Made by a program: the position numbers and the translations under genes. Shown here piece by piece: positions 46,390 to 57,976 of a DNA stretch of 64,000 bases; positions within the stretch are counted from its first letter, which is position 1; each line of letters starts with the position of its first letter. The notes beneath the pieces are model-generated. The model did no database searches. It had not been told where the DNA came from and worked only from the letters and a program-made list of their open reading frames with translations. The DNA comes from Mixophyes australis (Eukaryota > Chordata > Amphibia > Anura > Limnodynastidae): positions 20,269,504 through 20,333,503 of the forward strand of contig JAVHZZ010000003.1 of assembly GCA_036250195.1 (NCBI GenBank), given 5' to 3'.

Positions 46390-48029
46390 AAGTTTTACCC
46401 CTCCGTTCGCTTTGAAATTTTCCATGTTTTAATGCCACTTAATGTAATAATTATGATTAAATCAGATTTCTTTAAATCGGCCAGGCTTACTTTGCAACCT
46501 ACAAACGGCTTCTGAAAAATATTTAGGTTGGAATGTTGTCAGACAACAACATATTTCAGCTATGGGGAAGCATCATCACCAAAATACCATTCAGGTAGAT
46601 TTCTCCTACACAATGCATTGAATTTTAACATGATTAAAAAAGCAACATAGGAAGGAATGTTAATTCTGTTTTTTTTTATTTAGTCCCTTTATTCTCTTTG
46701 CATCCATTAAGTGTTTGTATCGATATTGGCTAAGGCTTCTATTTATTTATTGGGTGTCAAACAATCTATTGATAACCCACTGTGTTTGCTAGGGCGATTT
46801 CTGTATCCGGGTGACACAGACGGATGGTCATATCGCCGACAGTGGGAGTAGTGATGATCTTCCTTGCCAAACACCCAGGTTGTGGGCCCCAACGTATCTC
46901 CTAGACAGCAGCTTAATGTGCAAGTACAACATGACAATAGGGTGACACACGTGGACCAGCCAGTGTCCAGCATAGGTAGCACATGTTCTAGGTCAGAATT
47001 AACGCCAAACAGTGGCCAGAACTGTTGTCCACTAGTGGCCAGAATGGGCCGGGTCCAGGGGCTGGCTGAGAGGGTGAGGAGGAAGGCGTTCTGCTCACCA
47101 GACCAGTCCCATAGTGGGCTATATTGGACTGAACCGAGTCTCACGCCCCTACGGGCTACAATTTGCTAGCCAGCCCCTGGCCAGGTCACTAAAGTCAGCA
47201 GATGGCACCCGATATGAAGATACTGGTGGGATCCTTCGCAGCAAATGAGAACAAAAGCGCGGTTGGCCCAGAAATTAACGCTACTGGGTGACTCATTTTA
47301 TCCCCATGTTTAAACGCTTAATTGTCTGTCTATTGCCCGATATTGTGCTGATCCACATGTCAGCTTCCTGTAAGGACACACAAGTATCTGATCGGTGAAG
47401 ATAACGACCAGATTATTGCTTTACCAATGTCTGTGTTTATCTTGCTGGGGTAATGTGTAACTGTATACACAGCGTGTTTATCTAACACCACACCTACTGA
47501 CGTTCCACTGACTATGCAATAACATTTCCCGATTCACTGGGTTTATGTAAAAACTAAGATTACCTACGTTCATGTTTGCATTTGATTTGGGGAAATTCTT
47601 ACATTTTCTGCTCCTTACTGTTTCTTCGTCTGCTTCTTTTTTTTAGCAGTTGGAATTTCCAACCCGATGCCGGTGGCTGCAGTATGCATATGAGACTTGA
47701 CCTTCAAATTCACCAGCATCGTAAAGGTCTAAAAAGAGAGGTGGCCTCTGTCAATACGCCACGGGGAGGGAAGTAGTAACACAGACAACTTGACCCCATA
47801 CTAATCCTTGGAAGGTTTGTGAACTATCTATGAACTTTTTGGCTGACACTGGGGACTTGGTGTGCCCATTGAGACCCTAAAACCACTTAGAGTGGATGTT
47901 TTATATGTTTGTTTGCTTCAATTCTTTGAATTGAAAAGTTTAAACGGTGAACAGATCGGCCTCTCCCTATACCTCTGGGCCAGGTATGTGTACACTGGAA
48001 TTAGCCTCAAAGTATTAACACTATTTTAA
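46390..48029. other. No recognisable feature
   Basis: A 133-codon minus frame (46743-47144) has no recognisable domain and no splice context. It is left unannotated. Confidence 0.35.
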
Positions 48030-48655
48030 GCTTGATTTAACGGACATCTATGCATGTGATTCCAGCATTCAGACAAGCCACTAAAGAAACCTGCAGCACA
48101 GGTGGTGTAAGTGAGAAGAACAGGTAGGAGAGAGCAGCAGAGTCTGTGAAATGTTGTGATTCTAGTGGGACAATCCCAATTTTTGGTGACCGTTCAATGG
48201 TGTACACAACAATGCAGGTTTTTTGTCTGTAGGAGGGTGGCCTGGCCATGCCCAGTGATGCATTATCAATGGTATTTTAATTTGCGGTATAACTGCTAGT
48301 TTTAATGTGCATTATAAATTTTATTTTTAAAGTGCGGTATCATTGCTAGTTTTAGTGTACGTTATCAATGGTATTTTTAATGTGTGATATCATTGCTAGT
48401 TTTAATGTGTGGTGTCAATACCCATTTTAATGTGGTGTTTTGATGATTGTTTTAATGTACAGTATTTTAGTTTGTGGAAGCAATGATTTTTCTTATGCAG
48501 ACAACCTAAGCGAGCCCTCTGGGAGAGCTGTAAGTGTCATACTGTGGGCTGTAGGTGATGTAATGCAGCATCTGTCACTATGCCCTTAATTTTAGATCTT
48601 AGGGGCCCCCCTGTCTTAAGTGGCCCGGGCCCCCCGAAGCCTTAATCCAGCTCTG
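48030..48655 (-). mobile_element. Diverged non-autonomous DNA transposon
   Basis: Near 48055-48200 it resembles 33190-33320 (ATTCCAGCATTCAGACAAGC, AACAGGTAGGAGAGAGCAG, GGACAATCCCAATTTTTGG). It ends GGCCCCCCGAAGCCTTAATC, CAGCTCTG, as at 33500-33523. Repeated GTTTTAATGTG motifs fill the middle. Boundaries are approximate. Confidence 0.45.
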
Positions 48656-49156
48656 CCTGCACCCCAACCTGCACGACAAGTCCATAAAAGTCACCTCATA
48701 GCAGTTCACTAAAACGAACTAGACTTAATGGCAAACCTAATATTGCTACTTGTGTCCAAGTAGCGCTGGTACTTGTTCTAGCGCTGCTGCAGCTTGTGAC
48801 ACACTATTAAAGAGACCAACAAAATGTATTATTTTATTATTTTGCGTGTAATGGCTCAGTAAAGCTGACAATCTATTTTGCCCTACAGACACCATGACAA
48901 GAGTGGCAGAGGTAGAGGCCACAATAACCAGCTCACAAAGAGCGATGCTCTACAATACGGAAAGTAATAACGGTTATTAAGGTTTGTGTTTTTGTTATTT
49001 AAAGTGCAGCTACTAAGTAAACTTTTCATTTAAAATAACTTGTAAAAGTTTCAATTAGCCTCTGTCACCGATGCAGGAGGTTTGTCAGTGCAGACTAATC
49101 ATTTACACTTCTGATCTGACAAGGAGTGATGTGTGAGCCATGATCTAAACACAGGT

Positions 49157-50102
49157 CTCCTCCGTCCTCCTCTTCTGCTCCCTTCTCCTCATCTCCTCCT
49201 CCTCAGTCCTGCTCTTTCCTTCCTCCTCCTCACTCCTCCTCCTCTCATCCCTCTTCCTCCTCATCCTCTCCTCACTTCTTCCTCTCCTCCCTCCTCCTTC
49301 TCTCCTCCATCCTCCTCTTCTGCTACCTTCTCCTCATCTCCTCCTCCTCTGTCCTGCTCTTTCCTTCCTCCTCCTCACTCCTCCTCCTCTCATCCCTTTT
49401 CCTCCTCATCCTCTCCTCACTTCTTCCTCTCCTCCCTCCTCCTTCTCTCATCCCTCTTCCTCCTCCTCTTTCCTCCTCCTCCTCTCCCATCTTCTTTCTC
49501 TCCTCCCTCCTCCTTCTCTCCTCCTCCTCTGCTCCCTTCTCCTCATCTCATCTTCCTCTGTCCTGCTCTTTCCTTCCTCCTCCTCTCTCTTCCTCTTCCT
49601 CTCCTCCCTCCTGCTCCTAACTCTCCCTCCTCCGCCATCCCTTTCTCTACTCATATCTTCCCTTCTCCTCTCCTTCTCCTCCTCTCCTCCTCGCCTCCTC
49701 CTCTCTTCCTCCTCCTTCCTCCACTGCTCCATCCTCCTCTCCTCTCTCCTCCTTCTATCCTCTTTCTCTCTTCTCTGGTCCTCTCCTCCCTCTTTCTCCT
49801 AACTCTTCTCCTCCACCTTCATCCTCCTCTCTTCCTCCTCTTCTCCTCTCTCCTACTCTCTCCTCGTCTCTCCTTCTCTCTTCCTCCTCTCTTCCTCCCT
49901 TCCTCCTCTCCTCCACTCATCCATTCTCCTTCCACCTCTCCTCTCTTCCTTTCCTCTTGGCTCCTCTTTCCCTCCTCTCCTCGTCCCCCCTTCCTCTCCT
50001 CCTTCTCCTCTCCCTCTTCTTCTCGTCCTCTCCTCTCTCCTCCTCTCCTCCTCCCTCCACCTTCCTCTTCTCTTCTCCTCCTTCCTCTCTACTCCTCCTC
50101 AT
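49157..50102. repeat. CTC/TCC-rich polypyrimidine tract
   Basis: About 950 bp of almost pure pyrimidine on the plus strand, built from CCTCCT, TCTCCTC and CTTCCTCCTCC blocks, with a ~155-bp segmental duplication (49160-49290 resembles 49310-49450). The long Ser/Pro/Leu frame (49133-50104) is a composition artefact. The mirror-symmetric blocks could form triplex (H-DNA). Confidence 0.9.
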
Positions 50103-50589
50103 AGTCTCAGTCGCTGCCCTGAGAAGCTGATGATTTATATACTTCTGGTCACTAGGTCACTAGGTGATTATTTTATCAATATTTTCTTTTTCTGCTGCTT
50201 ATTTAGCACATTTTTCTCTCTCTTCCGGCTTCTACAGCCGTTTTTGCTGAGCTGGAATAAATTTACATAGGAGGAAGTGAGATGTTATAAAGAAAAGGTG
50301 CTATAAATCTGTATCTGATGTTTATATCAACTGAGCATCTTGTGATGACTACAGTGACTAATGTGGTCAGAGTCTATTCGTTTTTTCTCTCATTTACTAA
50401 AAGATAGATCCATTATCTTGCCCCAAAAAACGTATTTCTCTGTAAATTTGTGTTTATTAACCATAGGGCAATTGCTTAAGTCAGGGTTTCCCAAATTCAG
50501 TCTTCAGGAAGCCCTAACAGTGCAGATTTTCCATATCTCCTTGCTGTAGCACAGGTGAATTCATTACTGACTGACACATTGTAACAGAT

Positions 50590-50795
50590 ATACAATTGGT
50601 CAGCACGGTGGCTAAGTGGTTAGCACTTCTGCCTCACAGCGCTGGGGTCATGAGTTAAATTCCCGACCATGGCCTTATCTGTGAGGAGTTTGTATGTTCT
50701 CCCCGTGTTTGCGTGGGTTTCCTCCGGGTGCTCCGGTTTCCTCCCACACTCCAAAAACGTACTAGTAGGTTAATTAGCTGCTAGCTAATTTGTTC
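50590..50795 (+). mobile_element. tRNA-headed SINE, 3'-truncated
   Basis: The head CAGCACGGTGGCTAAGTGG, TTAGCACTTCTGCCTCACAG and TCATGAGTTAAATTCCC gives A- and B-box-like motifs. The body GGGTTTCCTCCGGGTGCTCC runs to ACGTACTAGTAGGTTAATTA. The internal microsatellite and L2-type tail are missing. Confidence 0.75.
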
Positions 50796-50854
50796 TGACC
50801 ATACACAGGGTGCAGTCATTTGTTGTTTATGTACCATATTAGCGATTACTGTAG

Positions 50855-51950
50855 AAGAGAGTGTGTACCACAGAGTATGTACCGCAGAGTGTGTACAGCA
50901 GAGTGTGCACTGCAGGGTGTGTACAGCAGAGTGTATACCGCAGAGTGTGTACTGCAGAGCGTCTACTGCAGAGTGTGTACCGCAGAGTGTGTACAGCAGA
51001 GTGTATACCGTAGAGTGTGTACAGCAGAGTGTGTACAGCAGAGTGTATACAGCAGAGTGTATACTGCAGAGTGTGTACTGCAGAGTGTATACCGCAGAGT
51101 GTATACCGCAGAGTGTGTACCGCAGAGTGTGTGCAGCAGAGTTTATACCGCAGAGTGTATACCGCAGAGTGTGTACCGCAGAGTGTGTACAGCAGAGTGT
51201 ATACCGCAGAGTGTGTACAGCAGAGTGTGTACAGCAGAATGTGCACTGCAGAGTGTGTCCAGCAGAGTGTATACTGCCTAGTGTGTACCGCAGAGTGTGT
51301 ACAGCAGAGTTTGTGCCGCAGAATGTGTACCGCAGAGTGTGTACCGCAGAGTTTGTACTGCAGAGTGTGTACTGCAGAGTATGTACTGCAGAGTATGTAC
51401 TGCAGAGTGTGTACTGCGCAGTGTGTACTGCGCAGTGTGTACTGCAGAGTGGGTATTGCAGAGTGTTTACTGCAGAGTTTGTACTGCAGAGTGTGTACAG
51501 CAGAGTGTGTACTGCAGAGTTTGTACTGCAGAGTGTGTACCGCAGAGTGTGTACAGCAGAGTGTGTACTCTAGAGTGTGTACCGCAGAGTGTGTACTGCA
51601 GAGTTTGTACCGCAGAGTGTGTACCGCAGAGTGTGTACCCCAGAGTTTGTACCGCAGAGTGTATACCGCAGAGTGTATACCGCAGAGTGTGTACCGCAGA
51701 GTTTGTACTGCAGTACCTGTGTAAGGCTAAATACACACAATGGCGTTTGCCTGTTTTTTAGCACATAGTAAGAAGCAGAGTTTGTACTGCAGCGTGTGTA
51801 CAGCAGCGTGTGTACTGCAGTGTGTGTACTGCAGAGTTTGTACCGCAGAGTGTGTACCGCAGAGTTTGTACTGCAGTACCTGTGTAAGGCTACATACACA
51901 CAATGGCGTTTGCCTGTGTTTTTTAGCACATAGTAAGAAGCAAGTGAAAC
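50855..51950. repeat. 14-bp minisatellite with duplicated flank
   Basis: The unit GCAGAGTGTGTACC (variants GTATACC, GTGTACA, TTTGTACT) repeats about 60 times to 51718. A ~60-bp spacer follows (TGTGTAAGGCTAAATACACA, CAATGGCGTTTGCCTG, AGCACATAGTAAGAAGCA). Then come more units (51776-51877) and the spacer again (51878-51943). Array plus flank was therefore duplicated as a block. Long frames in all phases are artefacts of the 14-bp period. Confidence 0.95.
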
Positions 51951-52464
51951 CACATATTTTGTTTATGTATGTGTAATATGGGGTTAATATTTTGGAAAAT
52001 GCACATGTTCCTTACCCTCTCGTTGCAGTTACAATGTGTTCTCATGAGATGAATGAGTTTTAAAAATGTAACAAGAAGCATTAAAAAAATTATACAACTT
52101 TGCAATGCATGTTAAATGCACAACGCAGCGCAAATATTTGCAGTATAATTTTCTATGATTTTTATTTTTACATCCATTACCATGCGCTGATCTTGGATCT
52201 TAAATGCAGAATTTGAACGCCAGTGTATTAGTAGCGTTACAGATACTAGAATGGGTACAACGTGTGCACGGCCGCAGATAGTAAAGGGTACGACATTGCT
52301 TTACTCTGAGAGTTTTGTGTTTTGGATCCTAGTAAGTATTACCTGCACTCCTGGGACACAGTACCCCCCGCCCTCTCTTTACAATCCATGCCAGAATATT
52401 TCAGTCTTAGCCCAGTCCAGGTCAGACCACACTCTTCTCTGACAGACCATATCCCTATCAATAA
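51951..52464. other. No recognisable feature
   Basis: No supported gene or repeat. Confidence 0.4.
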
Positions 52465-52821
52465 TCAAAAATCAGGACTGCCCCAGGAAACCAGTTGGCA
52501 TGTGCATGCAGATGCATTCACACCCGCCTGCTGCCAATCCTGAGCAAGCTCTGCCCTTGTGGTGTCCCGATCCCGCAGCTGAATCAACTTTAGGAGACAG
52601 TCCTGACGTTTGCTGGACATTCTTGGGCGTCCTGAAGCCTTCTTCACAACTATTGAACCTCTCTCCTTGATGATCCGATAAATGGTTGATTTAGGTGCAA
52701 TCTTACTTGTAGCAATATCCTTGCCTGCGAAGCCCTTTTTGTGCAAAGCAATGATAACTGCATGTGTTTCTTTGCAGATACCCATGGTTAACCAAGGAAG
52801 AACAATGATTTCAAGCACCAC
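52465..52821 (-). pseudogene. Tc1/mariner-type transposase N-terminal fragment
   Basis: The likely true start is the Met of MGICKETHAVIIALHKKG (residue 13 of the open frame). Two helix-turn-helix segments follow: FAGKDIATSKIAPKSTIYRI, then RTTAREL-like DRDTTRAELAQDWQQAG. GRPR at residues 64-67 is the hook-like linker typical of Tc1-family DNA-binding domains. Homology stops after NASACT. The DDE catalytic domain is absent, so this is a truncated, inactive copy. The sequence to about 53345 may include its 5' UTR and terminus, but I could not fix the inverted repeat. Confidence 0.75.
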
Positions 52822-53706
52822 CCTTCTTTTAAAGCTACCAGTCTGTTATTTTATCTAAATCAGCATGACAGAGTGATCTCCAGCCTTGTCCTTGTCAACA
52901 CTCTCACCTGTGTTAACGAGAGAATCACTGACCCTTTGCCAGCTGGTCCTTTTGTGGCAGGGCTGAAATGCAGTGGAAATGTTGTTTTTCGGATAAAGTT
53001 CATTGTAATGGCAAAGAGGGACTTTGAAATTAATTGCAATTCATCTGATCTCTCTTCATGACATTCTGGAGTATATGCAAATTGCCATCATAAAAACTGA
53101 GGCAGCAGACTTTGTGAAAACCAATACTTGTGTCATTCTCAAAACTCTTGGCCATGATTGTATTTTCACTTGGTCTATACTCTATATGGCCTTCAGGACC
53201 TACCTGTCCTGAGCGTTGCTGATTAATGGCCTTAATAAAATCTACAGCGTTGGCTGGATCGCTGATATGGATGCTGCATTGGAACATTCATTTTCTAATG
53301 GTGACTCTAAATTGCTCCTCTTAATTTCTCCTAACTTACAGTATATAAATGTTTATATTTAAATATTTAAAACACCCAATGAACTAATTTAAATACGTCG
53401 TTGATCCCTTTGTCAGGTAAATCTATTCCCCACTAATGATACAATAAAATCCAGATATCTCATACAGTTTTTTTCCGTTAAGAAAAAGGTTTATCCTGGC
53501 GCCTAATCCTTGAATCTCTAGTGTAGAATCAAAAAGAGTTTAATAATATAATACCTGAAGGAGCAGACCGAGGTCTGCGAAACGCGTTGTGTCTGTTGTA
53601 GGGGAGGAGAAGCACTGCCATTTGTCTTATTCTTTTATAAGTTTATTTTATATTTGAAACACTTTAAGAATCTGTTGTATTTCTAACTTTTAAATATTTT
53701 AAACAT
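52822..53706. other. No gene seen; GAAACGCGT motif
   Basis: GCGAAACGCGTTG lies at 53577-53589, preceded by CCTGAAGGAGCAGACCGAGG (see findings). No supported gene. Confidence 0.35.
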
Positions 53707-53709
53707 TTG

Positions 53710-53897
53710 GGGGTAAATGTGTGAACATGCGGGTTCTTCAACACCCGCGTGTTCAGCGTGTTCGGCGATTAAATTTCAAGCGGCGCTGCATTGTAAAGGG
53801 ATACTTCCCTTTACAATGCAGCGCCGCTTGAAATTTAATCGCCGAACACGCTGAACACGCGGGTGTTGAAGAACCCCCATGTTCATACATTTACCCC
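53710..53897. mobile_element. Near-perfect 188-bp palindromic MITE
   Basis: Arms of about 92 bp run from GGGGTAAATG to CATTTACCCC with a 4-nt loop (TACT) and only a few mismatches. They are flanked by TTG on both sides (53707-53709 and 53898-53900). The 3-bp duplication is Harbinger-like. No coding capacity. Confidence 0.85.
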
Positions 53898-53900
53898 TTG

Positions 53901-54432
53901 GGGTCTGATTCATCAAAGGCGCGTATCTGTAGTTTTTGAGCGCATTGAGCGCAAAATTGTTCTGCGCACGCTCAGAACTGGCAGATACGGGCGGTAAAGC
54001 AGCCTTTTTCGATGGCGCACTGAAAGGACATTTACTGCAGCCTACAATATAGGGGAGTGTATTGGATGGGGAAGGAGCATTCTCCCCTAGTCAATGTGCG
54101 CAGCCAGTAGTCCGCCCCCTCCCCCCCCTCGATTTTGCAGAAACCAGCACTAGGCTGGCAGCTCTATGGTTACTAGCATTAGGAGATGGGGATCTCCAAG
54201 CATTCAATTTTTAAAAATTTATTTTTTACAACTTTATAGAGCCGGTGGGTCGGGCGGGTGTAATGCAGCCAGACCCACGGGCTTCTGTAGGAGCTGGAAG
54301 GTACATATGTGCAGTAGAGCAGCCCTTGAGATCCGTGCTTTGCTGTATTCAGGCGCACGCAAAGCCGAAATCCGTGCGTTTAATGCTGAGCGCAGGTGGC
54401 GCTTAGAATGCATGCCCTAATGAATCAGGCCC
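53901..54432. mobile_element. Harbinger-like MITE, GGGTCTGATTC termini
   Basis: Starts GGGTCTGATTCATCAAAG and ends CTAATGAATCAGGCCC, flanked by TTG (53898-53900 and 54433-54435). Same family as 15049-15311. It abuts the palindromic MITE, sharing the TTG. Confidence 0.75.
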
Positions 54433-54782
54433 TTGGATTGCAGCCAATAAAATACATTTGTAAAAAACGTATCAAATTAGATTTGATATGCATTTAGCTC
54501 TAAGAATATATTTCCTGTACACAAAAGGAATCACACTTAGCGACGGAATAATAACCGTCCAAATCCTTTTGTTCTTTGGCACAGGGGAGTGCAGTTACAC
54601 ATAGATCCCATTTTGCCCTTAATAATCACACAGTGTACACTACAGGTATTTTTTATTTCTCTTCTGGAACTCAACTGATATAACAAAAAAGAGACACTGT
54701 GATCCTGGTACCTGATGAACTGCGCACGGAATTCAGCAATAACTGGTGGACATCGATGTAAGATTGTCCTTAGCATTGATAG

Positions 54783-55362
54783 TAGAGATGCTCAGGCTCG
54801 GTTTCTCGGGAACCGAACACACCTGGACTTAGGTGATCCGAGTACCAGCTTGCGCTTTTTTGGATTTGAAAACAAGGCAAAACGCTGTGACGTCGTCGGA
54901 TCTCGCTATTTTTGGATTCCTTTTTAAGCTCCAACATAACAGTGGGTAGGAGGGAGGGCGGACCCCCATTTTTCTTTTCTGCCACTGCTGTGTGCCAATG
55001 TGTCCTAGATGTGCTAGGAACTGCCGTGTGTTTGTGTCATTGCTCTGTCGCTTACCATCCAGCCAGGTCGCTGCAGTATTTGTCCGAAAGTGTATGAGAA
55101 TAATATTGTGATCTGTGAGGTGGTCAAAATTGACTGCAAATGACTTGAAATTAGTGTTATTGAGGTTCAGAATAATGTAGGAGCAAAAAAAAAAAGCAAA
55201 ATTATGTGATTTTAGCATATTTTAGGATTCTTTCTAAAAAATCCAAAACCAAAACCAAAACCCATGAGGGCGGTTTTGCCAACACCAAAACCAAAACCAA
55301 AACACACAGCTAATCCAGATCCAAAACCAAAACCAGTTCACAGGGGTCAGTGAGCATCTCTA
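54783..55362. mobile_element. hAT-like non-autonomous element, TAGAGATGCTCA termini
   Basis: Starts TAGAGATGCTCAGGCTCGG and ends CAGTGAGCATCTCTA. Flanks are ATTGATAG (54775-54782) and ACTGATAG (55363-55370), an 8-bp duplication with one mismatch. TAGAG fits the hAT terminal consensus. Near the right end, CCAAAA repeats (55240-55340) are prominent. No transposase. Confidence 0.75.
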
Positions 55363-55785
55363 ACTGATAGTATGAACTCTGGGTGAGGGCTTTTATTGCT
55401 AAAAAGTAATTACTTACCACACGGTGTAGACTATTATACTCTTTTTTTATTCTACACTAGAGTTTCAAGGATTAAGCGCAGGAATAAACTTTTTCTGAGC
55501 TAGATGAACCACAGATACAAGCACCTCCAGCGAGTCTTCTATCAATAATTGTGCTTATGTACATACATATCTAAAGGAACCATAAAGAGACTTTTATGCA
55601 TGGGATAGACTTAGTGAAAATGAAAAGCTTTAATGGGAAAGGGTTACCAAAATATATCCTTCTCTGCTCTTTAGAAGCCATAAGACGTTTCTCTTATCAT
55701 TCGTCATGTAACGGGACGCTGCTGTGCCAAGCGGTGGTAGTCCTTTCTGCGAAGACCGTCAGTCCTACAAGATTAGGAGCGATAC

Positions 55786-55952
55786 AAAAATGGCGAATGC
55801 TTTAATCCCGACACGGAAGAAAGAGTGACTTGAGAAAAAACTGGAAGATATTACGTCAGCGGCGGTGTGCTCTTTGTCCAGAATTGTTGTCTGTTAGATT
55901 TTTCTCAAGTCACTATTTCCTGCATGTCGGCATTAAAGCATTCGCCAATTTT
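55786..55952. mobile_element. Foldback MITE, GGCGAATGCTTTAAT arms
   Basis: The left arm ATGGCGAATGCTTTAATCCC to TGACTTGAGAAAAA is repeated inverted as TTTTTCTCAAGTCA to ATTAAAGCATTCGCC, with a ~55-bp centre. The arms differ at several positions. No target duplication was confirmed. Confidence 0.65.
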
Positions 55953-56692
55953 ACTATTCATGTTGCAATAATGCTCCTTGGAAGCTCCTCCCCCACCCGT
56001 GCAAAAATACACTCTGCAAATTGTTTCAGCGTAAGAACAGTTAATATGGATTTTTGTGGCGGCAGTTATGAACAAATCGATCATTCTGTAAATACAATAA
56101 ACCTGATATCACAGCGCACTGACACCGCTAGAGTCATTAGCTCTTGTAAAGCTGAAGAGTAGATGTTAATTAAATCAACATTTTGTTACTCTGAAAACTG
56201 CTTCTGATGAGTCGTTGATTATAAGATCCACAGATTGTTTCATGTTGTAGTCACTGTCAGTACACATTATAAGACCACCTGCGCACTCACAAGCCTGACC
56301 AGTATTTTGTGTACCAAAAACGTGCGCTGCTTTTATAAAAATCGTTAAAAAAAAACAAAGAACGCGCAGGTTTCAGTTCTGGCCATGATTTGTTCAGTTG
56401 TTCTGTGTCATACGTCAATATTACGATTGTGTATCTAACTTTTTTAAATGTGGCAAAGTATAAGCTGGTTTCTTTTAACAACCGAATCCAAACAGAGTCT
56501 TAAATTTTGAATCTGAAAGGAGAGAAAAAGGCAGTTTCATTATAATTCACAGACGCACAACACTTCCTGCGTTCAGTTGTCAGCGCTATTTCATGGTGGT
56601 GGGTTTTAGAACTGTCTCTAACTCTTTGGATGGGTACTTGTAATGTCTTATTAATTTTATTCACTTTTCTGTTTTTTGTCTTTTTTCCACAG
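55953..56692. other. No recognisable feature
   Basis: No supported gene or repeat. Confidence 0.4.
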
Positions 56693-57065
56693 ATTGTTGG
56701 TGTGGGGAGACTCTTATGGGCTCCTCCGCACGATCTATTTGTTGGTGGGAGGGGTGACACTTAGGTCCCACCCTCCTTCCGAAACCTCTAAGATCCCTTT
56801 TCCAGGGGGCAGAAGATTCTGTGTCCTGGTGAAAGCCACGGCAGACCCCAGTGCAAAAAGGGACCCTCCACAGCCTTGCTGCAAAAGAGGGTTCGAAGAC
56901 CGTTGCCCCCTAAGTGACCTTTCGATCTCGGGGGACAGGGTTAAGAGGAAGGGGCCCTTCCTCTTTTGAGGAGAGCCTGAAGTATTGCACCCTTGTGCAC
57001 TTTGTTGACCAAAGGCACCAACCCTGGACTTTCAATAACAAAATAAATGATAAAAAGCTGTCAAT
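56693..57065 (+). other. Weak candidate for a terminal exon
   Basis: A strong 3' splice site (TTCTGTTTTTTGTCTTTTTTCCACAG, given here only as its position 56667-56692) precedes GC-richer sequence. One frame is open to a stop at 56969 (including DPSAKRDPPQPCCKRGFEDR). An AATAAA lies at 57042-57047. No domain is recognised and no upstream exon is seen. It could equally be an unannotated repeat. Confidence 0.2.
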
Positions 57066-57585
57066 GTTGACATTACACTGCCACCTGTCGTCTGTAGCTG
57101 GTATAGCGGCGGATCCTCACATAATGTAGCTGTCAGTGTTGATGGTGCACTGCCACCTGTCGTCTGTAGCTGGTATAGCGGCAGATCCTCACATAATGCA
57201 GCTGTCAGTGTTGAATTTGCACTGCCACCTGTCGTCTGTAGCTGGTATAGCGGCGGATCCTCACATAATGTAGCTGTCAGTGTTGATGGTGCACTGCCAC
57301 CTGTCGTCTGTAGCTGGTATAGCGGCAGATCCTCACATAATGCAGCTGTCAGTGTTGATGTTGCACTGCCACCTGTTGTTTGTAGCTGGTATAGCTTCAG
57401 ATCCTCACATATTGCAGCTGTCAGTCTTGATAGTGCACTGCCACCTGTTGTCTGTAGCTGGTATAGCATCAGATCCTCACATATTGCAGCCGTTAATGTT
57501 GACATTACACTGCCACCTGTTGTCTGTAGCTGGTATAGCATCAGATACTCACATATTGCAGCTCTCAGTCTTGATAGTGCACTGC
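57057..57585. repeat. 72-bp minisatellite, left part (about 7.4 units)
   Basis: The unit begins GCTGTCAGTGTTGATGGTGC, then ACTGCCACCTGTCGTCTGTA, GCTGGTATAGCGGCGGATCC and TCACATAATGTA. The period is exactly 72 bp (24 codons), so minus-strand frames stay open (YQLQTTGGS repeats). The array is interrupted at 57586 and resumes at 59120. Confidence 0.95.
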
Positions 57586-57829
57586 CAGTGTCGGACTGGG
57601 GCATAAAGGGCCCACCGGGGGACTGCAACGCTAGGGGCCCACCAGAGGGGGTGTGGCCAGCCATCATAGAGGCGTGACAAGACACTAGAGGGGGAGTGGT
57701 CAGCTCACAAAGGAAAGCTAGCACCATAGTGTAGCATATAAAGAAAGTAGTGTATATATAAGGAGTACACAGTGTTGACCTGCCCCTTGGGCAGAACAGT
57801 CACCAAAAATCGGGATTTTCCCACTAGAC

Positions 57830-57976
57830 CAGGCTTGGCTAAACTGTGGCACTCCAAGTGTTGTGAAAGTACAAGCCCCAGTAGGCTTTGCCAATATATA
57901 GCAGCTTATTGCTGGACGGATATGCTGGGACTTGTAGTTTCAAAACACCTATAGTGCCACAGGTTAGCCAAGCCTG
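57830..57976. mobile_element. hAT-like MITE nested in the 1.5-kb element
   Basis: Begins CAGGCTTGGCTAAACTGTGG and ends CCACAGGTTAGCCAAGCCTG, flanked by CACTAGAC (57822-57829 and 57977-57984). The related copy at 63137-64000 lacks it, showing the empty site around 63378-63386 (TCACTAGAATC). Confidence 0.92.

Noticed and set aside
46743..47144. 133-codon minus frame
   Set aside because: No homology recognised by eye. Overlaps an equally open plus frame.
49133..50104. 323-codon Ser/Pro/Leu-rich plus-strand frame
   Set aside because: Product of the CTC-rich tract. No start context, signal or domain.
50820..51724. Overlapping Cys/Tyr-rich frames in several phases
   Set aside because: A 14-bp period gives repeating peptides in all three frames. 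Not coding.
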